Shown here piece by piece: positions 23,937 through 34,897 of a stretch of DNA of 64,000 nt. A program made the translations under genes and the position numbers. The notes below the pieces were generated by a model. It was not told the origin of the DNA, did not search any database, and worked only from the letters and a program-made list of their open reading frames with translations. Position 1 is the stretch's first letter; each line of letters opens with the position of its first letter. Location of the stretch: contig JAUIMM010000015.1 in NCBI GenBank assembly GCA_031769625.1, forward strand, positions 29,666,501 to 29,730,500. Direction: 5' to 3'. The DNA is from Taudactylus pleione. Its lineage: Eukaryota > Chordata > Amphibia > Anura > Myobatrachidae.

Positions 23937-24815
23937 AATTTCTGAGCACACTGAATCATCTTATCTCTTCTGCCTTATCTCAGTCTTTAACAAAATTTGA
24001 CTAAGATCGTACCTTTTATATGTCAAAAATTCCAAAATCTGCACCGCAACTGATGAATTCTTTTTATATCTTCCCAGTGGAATCTTCAAATTTACCTATT
24101 ATTCTTTATTTTATCCCAACCGGATTCCCAACAATACATTAACCAATTTTCAATATACCTGCCATATTCAAATATATACTATGAGCATTATGTATACATT
24201 TAACACATAATTTATATACACATCAATTTTTCCATTGCAATGCTGAACACTTTTAATAAGCACATAAAGTGTGCTTGCCGCCTTTTTTATTAGAGAAAAC
24301 AACAACATCCGGCAAAGAACTTTTTAATCAAACCGTTTTAATCAAAATGTAAATAAAGTTTTATCTGAGCACTGCCTATAAATATGGACCATAAACAGGA
24401 AAGGGTATCCTTGACAAAGTGCCTGCCAGCACGAAACGCGTTGGTTACTGGGATCCGAGACATCCGCTGAAACCGGAAGTACCGCGCTACACCACTTCTG
24501 GTACTCCGAACAAGTGCCGGCGGGAGAGAGAAGAAAGCTGCAACACAGAGGATGTGACTACTGCCAGGAGACAGGTAGGATTAGGGAAAGTTAGTGAGTA
24601 ACTTACCTGCACCTCCACGGGCACATTCCATCTACACCTCCCACCTCCGGGTCCCGACACCTTGCTCAAAAGGATCCATAAACATTATTTTTGTTTATTA
24701 AAACAAAGCTCTACTATATTTTTTTTAAGTACTTTTATGTGTTTTCAACATTGCATACACTCATTACAAGCGCTCCATATAAACTTATTGCTATCTTCTT
24801 CTCTAATGGAGCAGC
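23937..24815 (+). mobile_element. Penelope-like element 3' region
   Basis: A non-coding tail follows the GIY-YIG stop. It is AT-rich to about 24400, contains the hairpin motif at 24411-24441, and ends near an agcgctccatataaacttatt segment that resembles other Penelope-like 3' ends. The exact end is uncertain. Confidence 0.6.
24411..24441 (+). other. Hairpin plus CGAAACGCGT motif (hammerhead-like core?)
   Basis: ttgacaaa is followed by the stem gtgc / gcac with loop ctgcca, then gaaacgcgtt. The order YTGAYRA, hairpin, GAAAC is that of a hammerhead ribozyme core (CUGANGA, stem II, GAAA). There are two base changes and one extra A before the stem. Penelope-like elements are known to carry hammerheads. 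A second version is at 56736-56769. Confidence 0.45.
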
Positions 24816-25330
24816 TATAATTTACTTAACGTGGAGCACATATCCTCTCATTGTGCTTCACTGATTTGCAGTGACAGCACGGACATGGCACAGCAGCCAT
24901 CCTTGTCAGTGCATATTCCTGGCTGTAACACGGCAACCGTGCCATGTCCATGACTTCTGAAAGGACCCAATCGTTTACATAAATTTACTACATGGCAAAA
25001 GAAACAGCAGTTTTTTTGCCGGCCAGTGAAAATCGTTGTGTGTGAAATAGCCCTGAGGGTACCGGTGCCAGTAGAACTAAGGGCAGGCACGCTGGCACCT
25101 GTAGTCCCACTGTTATCACTATTACTCCTGCACCCACTGCCCAGGGGTCCAGGGAAGAGCCCCAGGCTTCAGCCCAGGCCTGGGGTGCTCAGGAGAGAGA
25201 GGACCCTTTTATTGGTCACCACCTCCCCTAAGATCTCCAGCCTGGGCTTACTAGTTTGAGGTGTTAATACTTTGTCCGGGAGACCCTGTCAAAGGGTCCC
25301 CTGGCTGCAGCATTACAACCCAGATAGTGG

Positions 25331-25500
25331 AGCCCAGTGCTGGTTTTAAAAATATAGGGAATCTCACACCACTTTTTCCCCAATATTTTTAAACCAGGAC
25401 TGGCTCACAGAGCCCAGTGCTGGTTCATTATGTACAGGGGACTCCTACACATTTTGTCAAACTGATTTTTTGAACCAGGACTGGCTCACAGTGCACGGGG
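25331..25500. repeat. Two diverged 80-bp units (GAGCCCAGTGCTGGTT)
   Basis: Units starting at 25331 and 25411 share agcccagtgctggtt at the left and aaaccaggactggctcacag at the right. Each unit is itself partly palindromic. Confidence 0.75.
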
Positions 25501-25630
25501 ATGATTATGCTTTTGAGGGGGGACCCCACGTCATTTATTTTTTTATTTTATCCCTTTCTTTGCTTTATTACAGGCAGAAACATACACGATCACACTGATC
25601 TGTGTATGTTTCAGATAAACATGCTGATCA

Positions 25631-25894
25631 TTAGGGGATCTATTTAAAACTTCTATTTTTGGGCCGAGTTTAGCTGATTTACACCCGTGATTGCGATCAC
25701 GATTCTTTGTAAATTCCAGTGATGTATTCCTGTCTATGCAAAGTACTTGTGAGTTTGGCCAATTGTGTACTTATTTCTATTTGTGTTTTGCACCTGTGTT
25801 TCTCTTTAGGAGTTTTCAGAGTTTTAAAAAATGGCCAAACACACCCGTGATTGACATCTCAACCAGACACAATTCTTAGTAAATTTATCCCTAA
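25631..25894. mobile_element. MITE with TTAGGGGATCTATTTA ends
   Basis: The ends ttaggggatctattta and taaatttatccctaa are inverted. The subterminal acacccgtgattg occurs twice inside (near 25682 and 25841). It is 264 bp and non-coding. Confidence 0.75.
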
Positions 25895-26023
25895 GAGAGG
25901 TAGTGATGGACACATAAAAACAATGTAAATTGAGGTGATCTGTTCTCTTTCATTTCCATTCTAAGTGATATAGAGTAACAATGTCTCTAATTTCACACCA
26001 TATATCTGCTTTCCAGCATCCCT

Positions 26024-26429
26024 AATGCTGGCCATACACTCTGCAATTATCGGGACGATCCGCCCGATATCGGCGGATCGCTGCGATAATTGCAGCGTGT
26101 ATGCGGGCGACCGAGGGTTAAATATTGCTCGGTCGGGCATGCAGGATTGTCCAGCATGCCCGTCCGATGCGATATTTACCCGGGAAACTGTCGGCCGCAT
26201 CGGGCAGTGTATGCCCAGCGCGGCCGACAGACAGACATTTCCTGTGTTCCTTCCTACGGAAGGAACAGGGAAATGTCTCCTCCCCCGGGGGCGGAGCGCG
26301 GATGTCGGGCTATACACTGTGAGATTTCTCTCACAGTGTATGCCGGCGACATCTGCGGCTGGCAGGCAGCCAGATAAAATGTCTGTCGGTCTGACAGACA
26401 TTTTATCTGGCAGTGTATGCCCAGCATAA
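26024..26429. mobile_element. GC-rich palindromic MITE with TATGCTGGSCATACACT ends
   Basis: The ends taatgctggccatacact and agtgtatgcccagcataa are inverted. A perfect internal 19-bp hairpin lies at 26369-26411 (loop ggtct), and gtgagatttctctcac and cgaccgag/ctcggtcg form further hairpins. Open stretches on both strands here are shadows of this symmetry. It is probably a piggyBac-like non-autonomous element. Confidence 0.8.
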
Positions 26430-27082
26430 GTAATATGATATTTTCTTGTAATGTTCTTACACCTTTTAATGTATGAAAGAAGGAAATTCACATCAATTAT
26501 ATATTCTGTTATGGTAAAATGGTTTTATGATTCCCATAGAGAGTTGTAACACTCTGCTACCTAAATTACATCTTGAGAGCTTCTATGTTTTCACAGTCAC
26601 GTATATATCTGGCTGTTACATCAGGAACCAATTAGTGCTGCTCCCTCACCACTGTCCATTCACACCGCATCCAACAGACATGTTAAAACTCTGTATTCGG
26701 ATTACATTCCTCACACTCTCTTGATGTGTCAAAGAAAGTTGTATTTATTTCAACTTTTTCCTTTAATATTATGTATGCAAATTTGTGATACTTTAGAGTC
26801 TTTGGGTCGGTGCAGTGTTGATGTACGCCCGTTTGCAGAGTGTATCTTGTGGAGTGTAGGCAATGCAGAGTGTATGTAATTCAGTCGCATCCGTGTGACA
26901 TCAGAAGAGGAACTAGGTAGTACTGGGCATTCTCACATAGACTAAGTTCAGAGAAAGTGTGTTGATGGAATTGAGGGCTATGCAGAGTTGGACGGAAATG
27001 TACGCCTGTTTCCCGGATTATCATTTGCACATGATTTAGAGCTGGTGTGCACTGATGATGATGATGATGACGGCTACTAAAC
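26430..27082. other. Intron, nothing recognised
   Basis: Sequence with a short (GAT)n run at 27053-27068. No exon or further repeat was seen. Confidence 0.5.
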
Positions 27083-27086
27083 TTAA

Positions 27087-27410
27087 GGTGCGTACACACT
27101 GGGCGATAAAGTGGACGTCGTCCACTTTATCGTCCATTTTTAAGCCCAAAAAGATGAACGATAACGACGACGCGCGTTCCCGCGGGTCGTTCGTCATCAT
27201 CGTTCATCGGGCTGACATGCAGGCCAACCTGACGATCTCGTCAGGTTGCTGCATGTCGGGGAATGGGGGAGAGAGCCCGGCGCTGAACGATATCGTTAAT
27301 GATATCGTTCAGCGGCTGTGCTCAATGTCATAAACGACATTGAGCACAGCCTGCCGGGGACACACTACACGATATCGCTCAGGGAGCATATCGTCTAGTG
27401 TGTATGCACC
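27087..27410. mobile_element. piggyBac-type MITE with TTAA duplication
   Basis: The ends ggtgcgtacacact and agtgtgtatgcacc are flanked by TTAA on both sides (27083-27086, 27411-27414), the signature of piggyBac insertion. Inside are strong palindromes such as aacgatatcgttaatgatat. The 324-bp element is non-coding. Confidence 0.9.
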
Positions 27411-27414
27411 TTAA

Positions 27415-28569
27415 GGGACAGATTGAATTGTGTTTGGAAGACGCCAGAAGACAGATTCTGTTTACAGCCTATGGAGGTGCAAGCAGAATCAGCCTAGGGT
27501 AACAAGCAGATAAATGTTCCATGGGAGCTGCCAGTGGCACTCTGCATTGAATTGAATCTGACCATAAGTGCAGCAATAAGGGAGTAATAAGGGCCAACTT
27601 GTGTGCCATTCTGCATTAGCCACTATCATTTAAATGTTAAAATAAATAATATAAGAAATTCTTCATAACTTTTAAATACGAAGTAGATAATCTATACATT
27701 TTTCTGCAACCTCAATTTTGGTTGGGGGCACAAGGATCTTAATACTTGTATGATGATTACAAAAGTCTGAGGATTATGCCACTAGTAACAGCTGGGCTGT
27801 ATTCCAGTGTCTCATTTAATAGCTCAGTATGTACTATGACATGTAGTGTTCTTATAAGGACCCCCTTGGAGCTACAATATGAATCCATTAATATTCCTGT
27901 CATGTGTTGTGCTTCATTTTACATCTAGCACATTTTGTGTTGGAAATTGCAATTTAAATGTTCTACACTGGGGAATGGTATTTAGTGTCTCATACATTAC
28001 TCCAAGATGTATTCATTAAGGAGGCTCACACATCTTAAGGATGCTCAAGGTGGGCATGCATATGTGCATTTAAGGAAATCACTTTTAATACCCTAATTAT
28101 TTCCAAATGATTCCCTGAGGATTTTCTATACTGTATGTGCATAAAAAATGCTGAAAAAATAGAAATAGAGATGGAAATTTATAGGTGATGGTGATGACCA
28201 TCAATGTTTATTTTACAATGGAATTAAATATTACATTTGAAGGCAGCATTGCGATGTTCGCTGCGATTGACTATTGATCACTATAGTGAGTGTAGTGGAG
28301 CACTACACCCACCCTTTGGTGACAGTGACCCACACTGCGGGACGCCGCACAGCTCATTTACCAGTATTAATATGGATATAAAAATCAACAGTATAGGTTC
28401 CTGTCATAGTTTTTATCATTTCTGCAGTAATACTACGTAGCATTTATTCTAGCACCATGCACCTGTCACAACCCATGCAGGTTCTCTATCCTGCCAGGGA
28501 TGTTGCTTTCTGCTCTGGTGCTTCTAGCACACTCAGCTGATGTAACAAACTGCTGAGATTAAGCAGTAT
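27415..28569. other. Intron, nothing recognised
   Basis: AT-rich sequence. No exon, RNA gene or clear repeat was seen. Confidence 0.5.
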
Positions 28570-28775
28570 GGGCCTCATTTATCAATGAGTTTTATCACTC
28601 ACAAGGATTGATAAAACTTGTTGCGTATGATAATAGTGCTCCAGCCAATCAGCTCCTAACTGTTTTCTGTTTGAAAAATGACAGTTGAGAGCTGATTGGC
28701 TGGAGCACCATCTATCATATGCAACGAGTTTTATCACTCGTTGCATATGATAAAACTCGTTGATAAATAGGCCCC
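28570..28775. mobile_element. Hairpin MITE with CCAATCAGCTCC arms, copy 2
   Basis: The ends gggcctcatttatcaa and ttgataaataggcccc and the arms ggtgctccagccaatcagct match the copy at 11022-11194. It has an additional gagttttatcactcgttgca palindrome near the right end. Confidence 0.88.
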
Positions 28776-29160
28776 TTTGTGTGTTATAAGCAACAGAGCA
28801 GATAGTGATACCTCCGGCAGGAAAGAGGGACTGCATGGGTTTTAACAGGTGCAGGGTGCTAGAGTGAACACTAAATACTATATTACTGGAGAATCACTTA
28901 TCTGTAGCCTTTACTTTCCTAATATAACCAGAAAATATTTCTAGTGATGCATGGGCTCACATATTTCTAAAAAACTTTTAAAAATCCTCTAATTTCTTGT
29001 AAAATTCTTTTAAATATAATGTACAACTTAAACTTGAGGAATATTTTACTGTAAAACTGCAGCCAGCAAGGACATTGTCTATGTTATCTGATAGATAAAT
29101 ACACTGGCTTCTTCTAAAATGAAGGGAAAATTATTCTCAATAGTACATTTTTCTCTGCAG

Positions 29161-29311
29161 GCGAAAGAGCCTTCATCATTCAGTTTCACGAGATAACTCA
29201 GAGGTCAACCAGCTGAGAGAGCTCGTATCCAGATTTTCCAGCACCTCCCCTTTCCGTTACCTGGATGTTATCACAACACTTGGGACCGGAGGATTCGGGC
29301 GTGTTGAGCTG
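29161..29311 (+). CDS. prkg2: cGK exon: linker and kinase glycine-rich loop
   Basis: This 151-bp exon contains RKSLHHSVSRDNSEVNQLRE, then LVSRFSSTSPF and TTLGTGGFGRVEL. The GTGGFGRV glycine-rich loop binds ATP phosphates. The linker is much less conserved than the flanking domains and contains RRKS, a match to the PKA/PKG RRxS site. The acceptor is tttctctgcag and the donor gtaaat. The exon ends in phase 0 directly after VEL, as the next exon begins with VK. Confidence 0.94.
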
Positions 29312-30750
29312 GTAAATTTGTTTCTGTACTTAGATGTGTAGATATAAACTCACTTTAAAAGGGGTAAATAAATCAATGTTCCATTGTGATAACAATTATG
29401 TGCTTTAGTTTTATGGCAATATTAATCAATGTGTCTTTAACACAACACTGACCGATGAAAAATATAAAATATAAACATTATTTGACAATATCGCGCTTTA
29501 AAGAACAAAATGCTAAATTCACGTTTTACTCTAGAAAAAGACAGAAGTTCAATTTCTTTCCAAAACATTTTGAAGGTCATTTGAGAATATTTATATTTGT
29601 CCCAAAACCTGAGGATAATTATGCCTCTGCCAAGTTTCAACTTTAGTTTGTACTAATGTATTATTATGTGTAGTCTTGTGTGACGCCTTTAATATGTCCC
29701 ATTTGCCTACATCATTCAATAGGAAAACATGATCAATGTAAAAAATATATTTGTTTGTCTATTGATTGTTTAGTAGCTTGAATCTAATGCAAAAGGGCGA
29801 TGACCTAACATAATAGTAATCCAAGTGCAACTAGATGGTCATGGGTGGTTTAGACTCTGCATATATGCTGCAACTAATGCCATGAAGGATAACCCACATG
29901 ACCTTGAAACAATCCATGTGGACCTGCCATAAGAAGCCATAGCTTGGAGACGTCTAACACACTTCTATTATTAAAAATGATAACATGATTTATTCCTTGC
30001 TCACAAAGTAGCAACCTGTTTTCATCACAACAGCCTTGATGCTTATAACAGATTTGTATTGAACGTATACTAGCTGTAACACCATCATTTTTTATTATCT
30101 TTCTAAAGTTGTGCCCCAGAATGATCAGCATGTGTTCTAATAACCCAATCTCTAAAGATTGTGATAGAGTGCACGCTACAACTGTCATGCCAAATCTATT
30201 ATTTGCTGCTAGAAGCAGGGGGAGACCAGACTAATTGCATTATAGTTTGTGTCGCCGAGCCTGTGCAATTGTGATAGAGTGGCCTCTTTAATTTCTACGG
30301 GTGGTGGAAGTAAATAGGTGTTTGGTACAAAAAGCAGAGAGCTATAATATTCAGTGTGAGTATTGGATTCGGCCCTGCCTTCGCTATATCAGGGCGTTGG
30401 GATCTGCACGATTGCTGCCTTGACCAGTGTGATACAGTTTGGAGAATTCAATTCCTGTCGCTCACCATAGACAGTGCAAACTCAGGGATACCTACTGTGG
30501 TCCCTGACACAATCTCTGAGGAACGACATTAGTAGTCAGGAAACAGTAGAGACGGGCATGCTCTAGTTATATTCAGCAGTCAAAACTATCTTGCAGAAGC
30601 ATTCTGAAAGATGGGAGTTAACAGCATCTGGAGAATAATATAATAATTAACTGTGATCTAACTGAACATCATATAGTTGCTAATTAGACACCTGAATAGT
30701 CCATGTACTGTCACCAATACAAAAATGAAAAATACTCATGTACTTTTCAG
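29312..30750. other. Intron, nothing recognised
   Basis: Unique-looking sequence between two kinase exons. No repeat with clear ends was seen. Confidence 0.5.
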
Positions 30751-30887
30751 GTAAAACTAAAGGATGAAGATATGACCTTTGCTCTAAAGTGCATTAAGAA
30801 GAAACATATTGTAGACACACACCAACAAGAACATGTGTACTGGGAGAAGAACATATTGCAGCAGATCAACTGTCCTTTTATCATCAG
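30751..30887 (+). CDS. prkg2: cGK exon: kinase N lobe (catalytic Lys, alpha-C)
   Basis: This 137-bp exon encodes VKLKDEDMTFALKCIKKKHI, then VDTHQQEHVYWEKNILQQIN and CPFII. The Lys of FALK anchors ATP. The alpha-C helix Glu that pairs with it lies in the VYWEKNIL segment. The acceptor is tacttttcag and the donor gtaaga; the terminal AG is completed to Arg by the next exon (IIRLYRTF). Confidence 0.95.
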
Positions 30888-31030
30888 GTAAGAAGACTGA
30901 TATACATCTGGTGTGTGGGGGGGGGGGGAGAAACTAATTTGTTACAGCAGGTGGTACTTGTTTTATGCTGGTGTAAAACTAAAGAATGCAGCAGTGGAGA
31001 TCTGTCCAATCGTTTTTATAATAACCGTGT

Positions 31031-31392
31031 TTATTTATTTATTTATTTTATTTATTTATTAACAGTTTCTTATATAGCGCAGCATATTCCGTTGCGCTTT
31101 ACAATTGGAAACATTGATAGAACAACACAGGGTAATAACAGACAGACATAGAGGTAAGAGGGCCCTGCTTGCAAGCTTACAATCTATAGGGAAACAGGCA
31201 TTGATACACAAGGATAGGTGCTATATATATTGCAATTTGGTCTGGCCAGAATGCAGAGTTTCTTGGTGGGCTGCATGATCCAGTCACACAGGAATGTCGG
31301 CAAAATGTCAGGAGTATGTGAAAGAAAGACAATATGTGAGGTTATGTGTGAACTGTGAGAGGGGATGTGATAAGACATGGAAGCTATGAAGG
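31031..31392 (-). mobile_element. L2-type LINE 3' UTR and terminal repeat
   Basis: On the minus strand, downstream of the ORF stop, the UTR includes attgtaagcttgcaag, gtaaagcgcaacgg and atatgctgcgctatataag. It ends in an (AAATA)n tail at 31031-31060. The two SINEs share these tail words. Confidence 0.85.
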
Positions 31393-33307
31393 TTATGTGG
31401 TCGGTTCTGGAATCTGATAAGCTTGTCTGAAGAGGTGAGTTTTCAGGGAACGCTTGAAGGATTGAAGAGTAGAGGTAAGTCTTATTGTGTGTGGTAAGGC
31501 ATTCCATAGAGTGGGTGCAGCCCGAAGAAAGTCCTGTAACCGTAAATGGGAGCAAGTAATGCGTGGGGATGAGAGACGCAGTTCTTGTGCTGAGCGGAGA
31601 GGTCGGGTTGGGAGATATTTTGAGATGAGTGAAGAGATGTATGTTGGTGTAATTCGGTTAATGGCCTTATGTGTAAGTAACAGTATTTTGTATTGAATAC
31701 GGTAGAAAACCGGCAACCAATGGAGGGACTGACAGAGCGGGGCAGCAGACGATGAACGTTTGGCAAGGAAGATAAGCCTCGCAGCTGCATTCATAATGGA
31801 TTGTAATGGCGATAGCCTGTTTTTGGGAAGACCAGTAAGGAGACTATTGCAATAGTCAATGCGGGAAATAATGAGTGCATGGATTAGAGTTTTTGCAGTG
31901 TCTTGTGTGAGATATGGTCGAATTTTGTATATGTTTTTTAGATGTATGTAACATGATTTTGAGACAGATTGAATGTGGGGAACAAAGGACAATTCAGAAT
32001 CAAGGATGACACCAAGGCAGCGAGCTTGTGGGGTGGGGTGGATTGTTGAGTTATCAACAGTGATAAAGAGATCAGATTGGTAACTGTTATTGGCCGGTGG
32101 AAATATAATTAATTCTGTTTTAGAAATATTAAGTTTCAGGTAGCGAGATGACATCCAAGATGAAATGGCAGAAATACATTCAGTGACACGGACCAATACA
32201 GATGGTGATAAATCTGGAGAGGATAGGTAGATTTGAGTATCATCCGCATACAGATGGTACTGAAATCCAAAAGAGCGGAATAGTTTGCCAAGAGAGGTGG
32301 TATAGATTGAGAATAGCAAAGGACCTAAGACAGAGCCTTGCGGTACTCCAACTGATAGAGGTAGCGAAGAGGAGGCAGAATCAGAAAAACGAACAGAAAA
32401 AGAGCGATCAGATAGGTAGGAAGAGAACCAAGAAAGGGCTGTGTCCTTAAGACCTAGGGATTGTAATGTTTGTACGAGAAGAGAGTGGTCAACAGTGTCA
32501 GAAGCAGCAGAGAGATCTAGAAGAATTAGAAGTGAGTAATGGCCTTTAGCCTTGGCAGTGACCAAATCATTTACTACCTTAGTCAGTGCTGTCTCTGTGG
32601 AGTGCTGGGAACGGAAGCCAGACTGAAGTGGGTCCAATAAGTTGTGGGTGTTAAGAAAGTGTGTGAGGCGGGTGTAGACAAGTCTCTCCAGTAGCTTGGA
32701 GGGGCATGGGAGCTGGGAGATAGGACGGTAATTAGAGAGAGTGTTAGGGTCAGAATTTTGTTTTTTCAGAATGGGAGTAATCACTGCATGCTTGAACAGT
32801 GATGGAAAGATGCCAGTAGAAAGAGAGAGATTACAGATTTTAGTTAGGGTTGGGATGAGCATAGGAGACAGAGCTTTACTAATTTGTGAGGGTATAGGAT
32901 CTAGAGGAGAGGTAATAGAGTAGGAGGATGAGAAGAGTGTAGATACTTCATCTTCATTTGTGGGGTCAAATGAAGAGAATGTGCCAGAGGGTTCAGGTAG
33001 GGAATTGAGTAGGTCACTAGCTGAGGAAGAGAATAACATTTCATTTCGGATATTATCAATCTTGTCCTTGAAATAGGAAGCAAGATCTTGTGCACAGATA
33101 GTAGCAGGTGGCTTGGGTGAGGGAGGGGTAAGAAGCAGTTTAAATGTATTAAAAAGTCGCTTGGGGTTAGAGGCTTGAGCAGAGATTAGAGATTGGAAAT
33201 ATATTTGCTTGGCAGTGTCCAGAGCAGTACGATAAGAGTTGTAGATAGACTTATATGTGAGGAAGTCACTTGGAGTGCGAGACTTTCGCCACTGACGTTC
33301 TACTGTA
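31393..33307 (-). CDS. L2-type LINE ORF2 reverse transcriptase, 5'-truncated
   Basis: The minus strand is open from 33307 to the stop at 31393, about 638 codons without a start at the upstream edge. RT motifs are present in order: [30 protein letters not shown] (motif A, with Ser for the usual Phe), [16 protein letters not shown] and [10 protein letters not shown] (motif C). The C-terminal APTLWNALP and SLKTHLF segments follow. The endonuclease domain is absent, so the copy cannot move itself. The intact frame suggests a fairly recent insertion. The upstream edge lies two bases from the MITE at 33310. Confidence 0.92.
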
Positions 33308-33309
33308 TA

Positions 33310-33461
33310 GGCTTGCTATATCATCCCTTTCATTCGGGACACATGGAGTACACAGGTTCTGTGGCTGATTAATTCAGGTGAAATGCAGATTTGAAGTCAG
33401 ACAGCCACAGAACCTGCGTAGTTCGTATGTGTCCCGAATTAAAGGAATGATATGGGAAGCC
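33310..33461. mobile_element. Tc1/mariner-type MITE with TA duplication
   Basis: The ends ggcttgctatatcat and atgatatgggaagcc pair, with cattcgggacacat and atgtgtcccgaat further in. TA flanks both sides. It is 152 bp and non-coding, adjacent to the truncated 5' edge of the LINE. Confidence 0.8.
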
Positions 33462-34248
33462 TATTTATGTAGAGACATTTCCAGTTTATCAGTTTAAAAT
33501 GTTCTTCAATTGTAGAGGCGAGTGGATGAAGGTGTTATGTTACGTTTAGTAGAAACTGATATATTTACAGTAAAAGATAAATTATTAGAATTTAAGCATT
33601 GATTGGACATAGCACTTTCATCCACAAAACATGTCAGTAAATAGTAACAATGTTATGTTAAATGTTGGTAGTCTATGATCCCTAGGTCATAACACCGTCA
33701 TCCATTAAATAAAGGAATTTTTTTCAGGTATAGCACATAGAGGTTTTACTGCTAGTAATAGTAATATACTGCCCACATATGGATATCCTATAAACAGATG
33801 GAACAGAATGGAAATATATGTTTGTAATGACTGAAAACTAATGTCTATATTTGGTTGACCGTTGTCCCCATATTTTACGCACCGATGTACCATGGGTGGT
33901 GTGTTTTACATGAGCACAGCTAAGTCCCCTTCAGCACATACTGTATACTGGCATAACTGGGTTCTTCCTAAACTCTGTGGCCCATAACCACCACATGCAG
34001 TAGTTCCACCACTGCATGGTGCACTTTTTCTACACTTTCCTCCATATTAGAGTACCTGTTTCCTACACACAGTGAAGGCTGACATTTTATGGGCTGGACC
34101 AGCATGTAGCTTAGAGGCTCACTAGCTGCCCATGTCTCAGTGTTGTCACTGGTTCCCATTGAATTAGGAAGCTGCATTCTCATGAATATTCAGTCAAAAA
34201 TGGCTGCCTCTGCACTGTGAACAAAAGGTACGCTTTAAAAAAAGATAC
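33462..34248. other. Intron, nothing recognised
   Basis: AT-rich sequence with no clear coding or repeat signal. Confidence 0.5.
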
Positions 34249-34406
34249 AGGAGGAGATGTATCAAACCTTGGAGAAAGATAAAGTGGAGAGAAAGAAGTA
34301 CCAACCAATCATCTTCTGTAATTTTTCAAGCACAGCCTGTAAAATGACAGTTAGAAGTTGATTGGTTGGTCATTTATCTCTCTCCAAGGTTTGATACAGC
34401 TCCCCC
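34249..34406. mobile_element. Hairpin MITE with GATGTATCAAACCTTGGAG arm
   Basis: The arms gatgtatcaaaccttggaga and tctccaaggtttgatacagc pair, and inner caaccaatca faces tgattggttg. It is the same broad family as 16493-16664. Confidence 0.82.
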
Positions 34407-34686
34407 TAAGAGTCAAATGTAATAGCCTGTGATTTGTGGGAACAAGCCCGATTTTGGCAAGATAGTCATTAGATTTAAAGCAGAAATTAGTTTAATGGCA
34501 AAACCAGGTTGCCACTTTAAGTCTAGTGACTATCTTGCACCGGTTCCCGCACCCCACTGTCTATTACATTTGGCCCTAATGATTTCACAAAAATAGCAAT
34601 AAAGACCCAGGGCCATAGGTAGGAGTGTGCTGTGTGCAAGTGATGATGTTGCCCAGGGAAAAAGGCCTGGAATGTCACCTTGCAGA

Positions 34687-34889
34687 CAGGGCTGTCTTAA
34701 CAGCAGTGCAGGCCCCTGGGCAAAGCAATGCACTTAGGCCCCTATTAAACAATCCTCTACCGGGGGATTGGATGTTATCGGTGGAGGCTGTGCCGGGGGG
34801 AGGGGAGGTGTTGGGTATCGGCAGAAAAACAGGTCATTTACAGGAAAAAAACGATGTTTGATCGGTGGTGATAGGTAGACACGGCCCTG
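34687..34889. mobile_element. hAT-type MITE with CAGGGC ends
   Basis: The ends cagggctgtcttaac and gtagacacggccctg are flanked by cttgcaga and cttgcagc, a 7-of-8 match duplication (34679-34686, 34890-34897). It is non-coding. Confidence 0.75.
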
Positions 34890-34897
34890 CTTGCAGC

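Larger units (their letters stand above)
22561..25054. mobile_element. DNA transposon shell split by a Penelope-like element
   Basis: The left end agggctatttcacacacgtc plus ttttcac matches the inverted right end gtgtgtgaaatagccct (25038-25054). Pairing extends through the gccggc and gcaaaaaa segments, about 60 bp at roughly 80-85 percent. No transposase was found. The Penelope-like element occupies about 22772-24815, so it is the younger insertion. Confidence 0.7.

Noticed and set aside
26025..26491. Overlapping open stretches on both strands (134 and 176 codons)
   Set aside because: They mirror the palindromic structure of the GC-rich MITE.
30915..30930. Poly-G run as a regulatory signal
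   Set aside because: A short homopolymer just after an exon donor; it may be slippage or a sequencing error and nothing supports a function.
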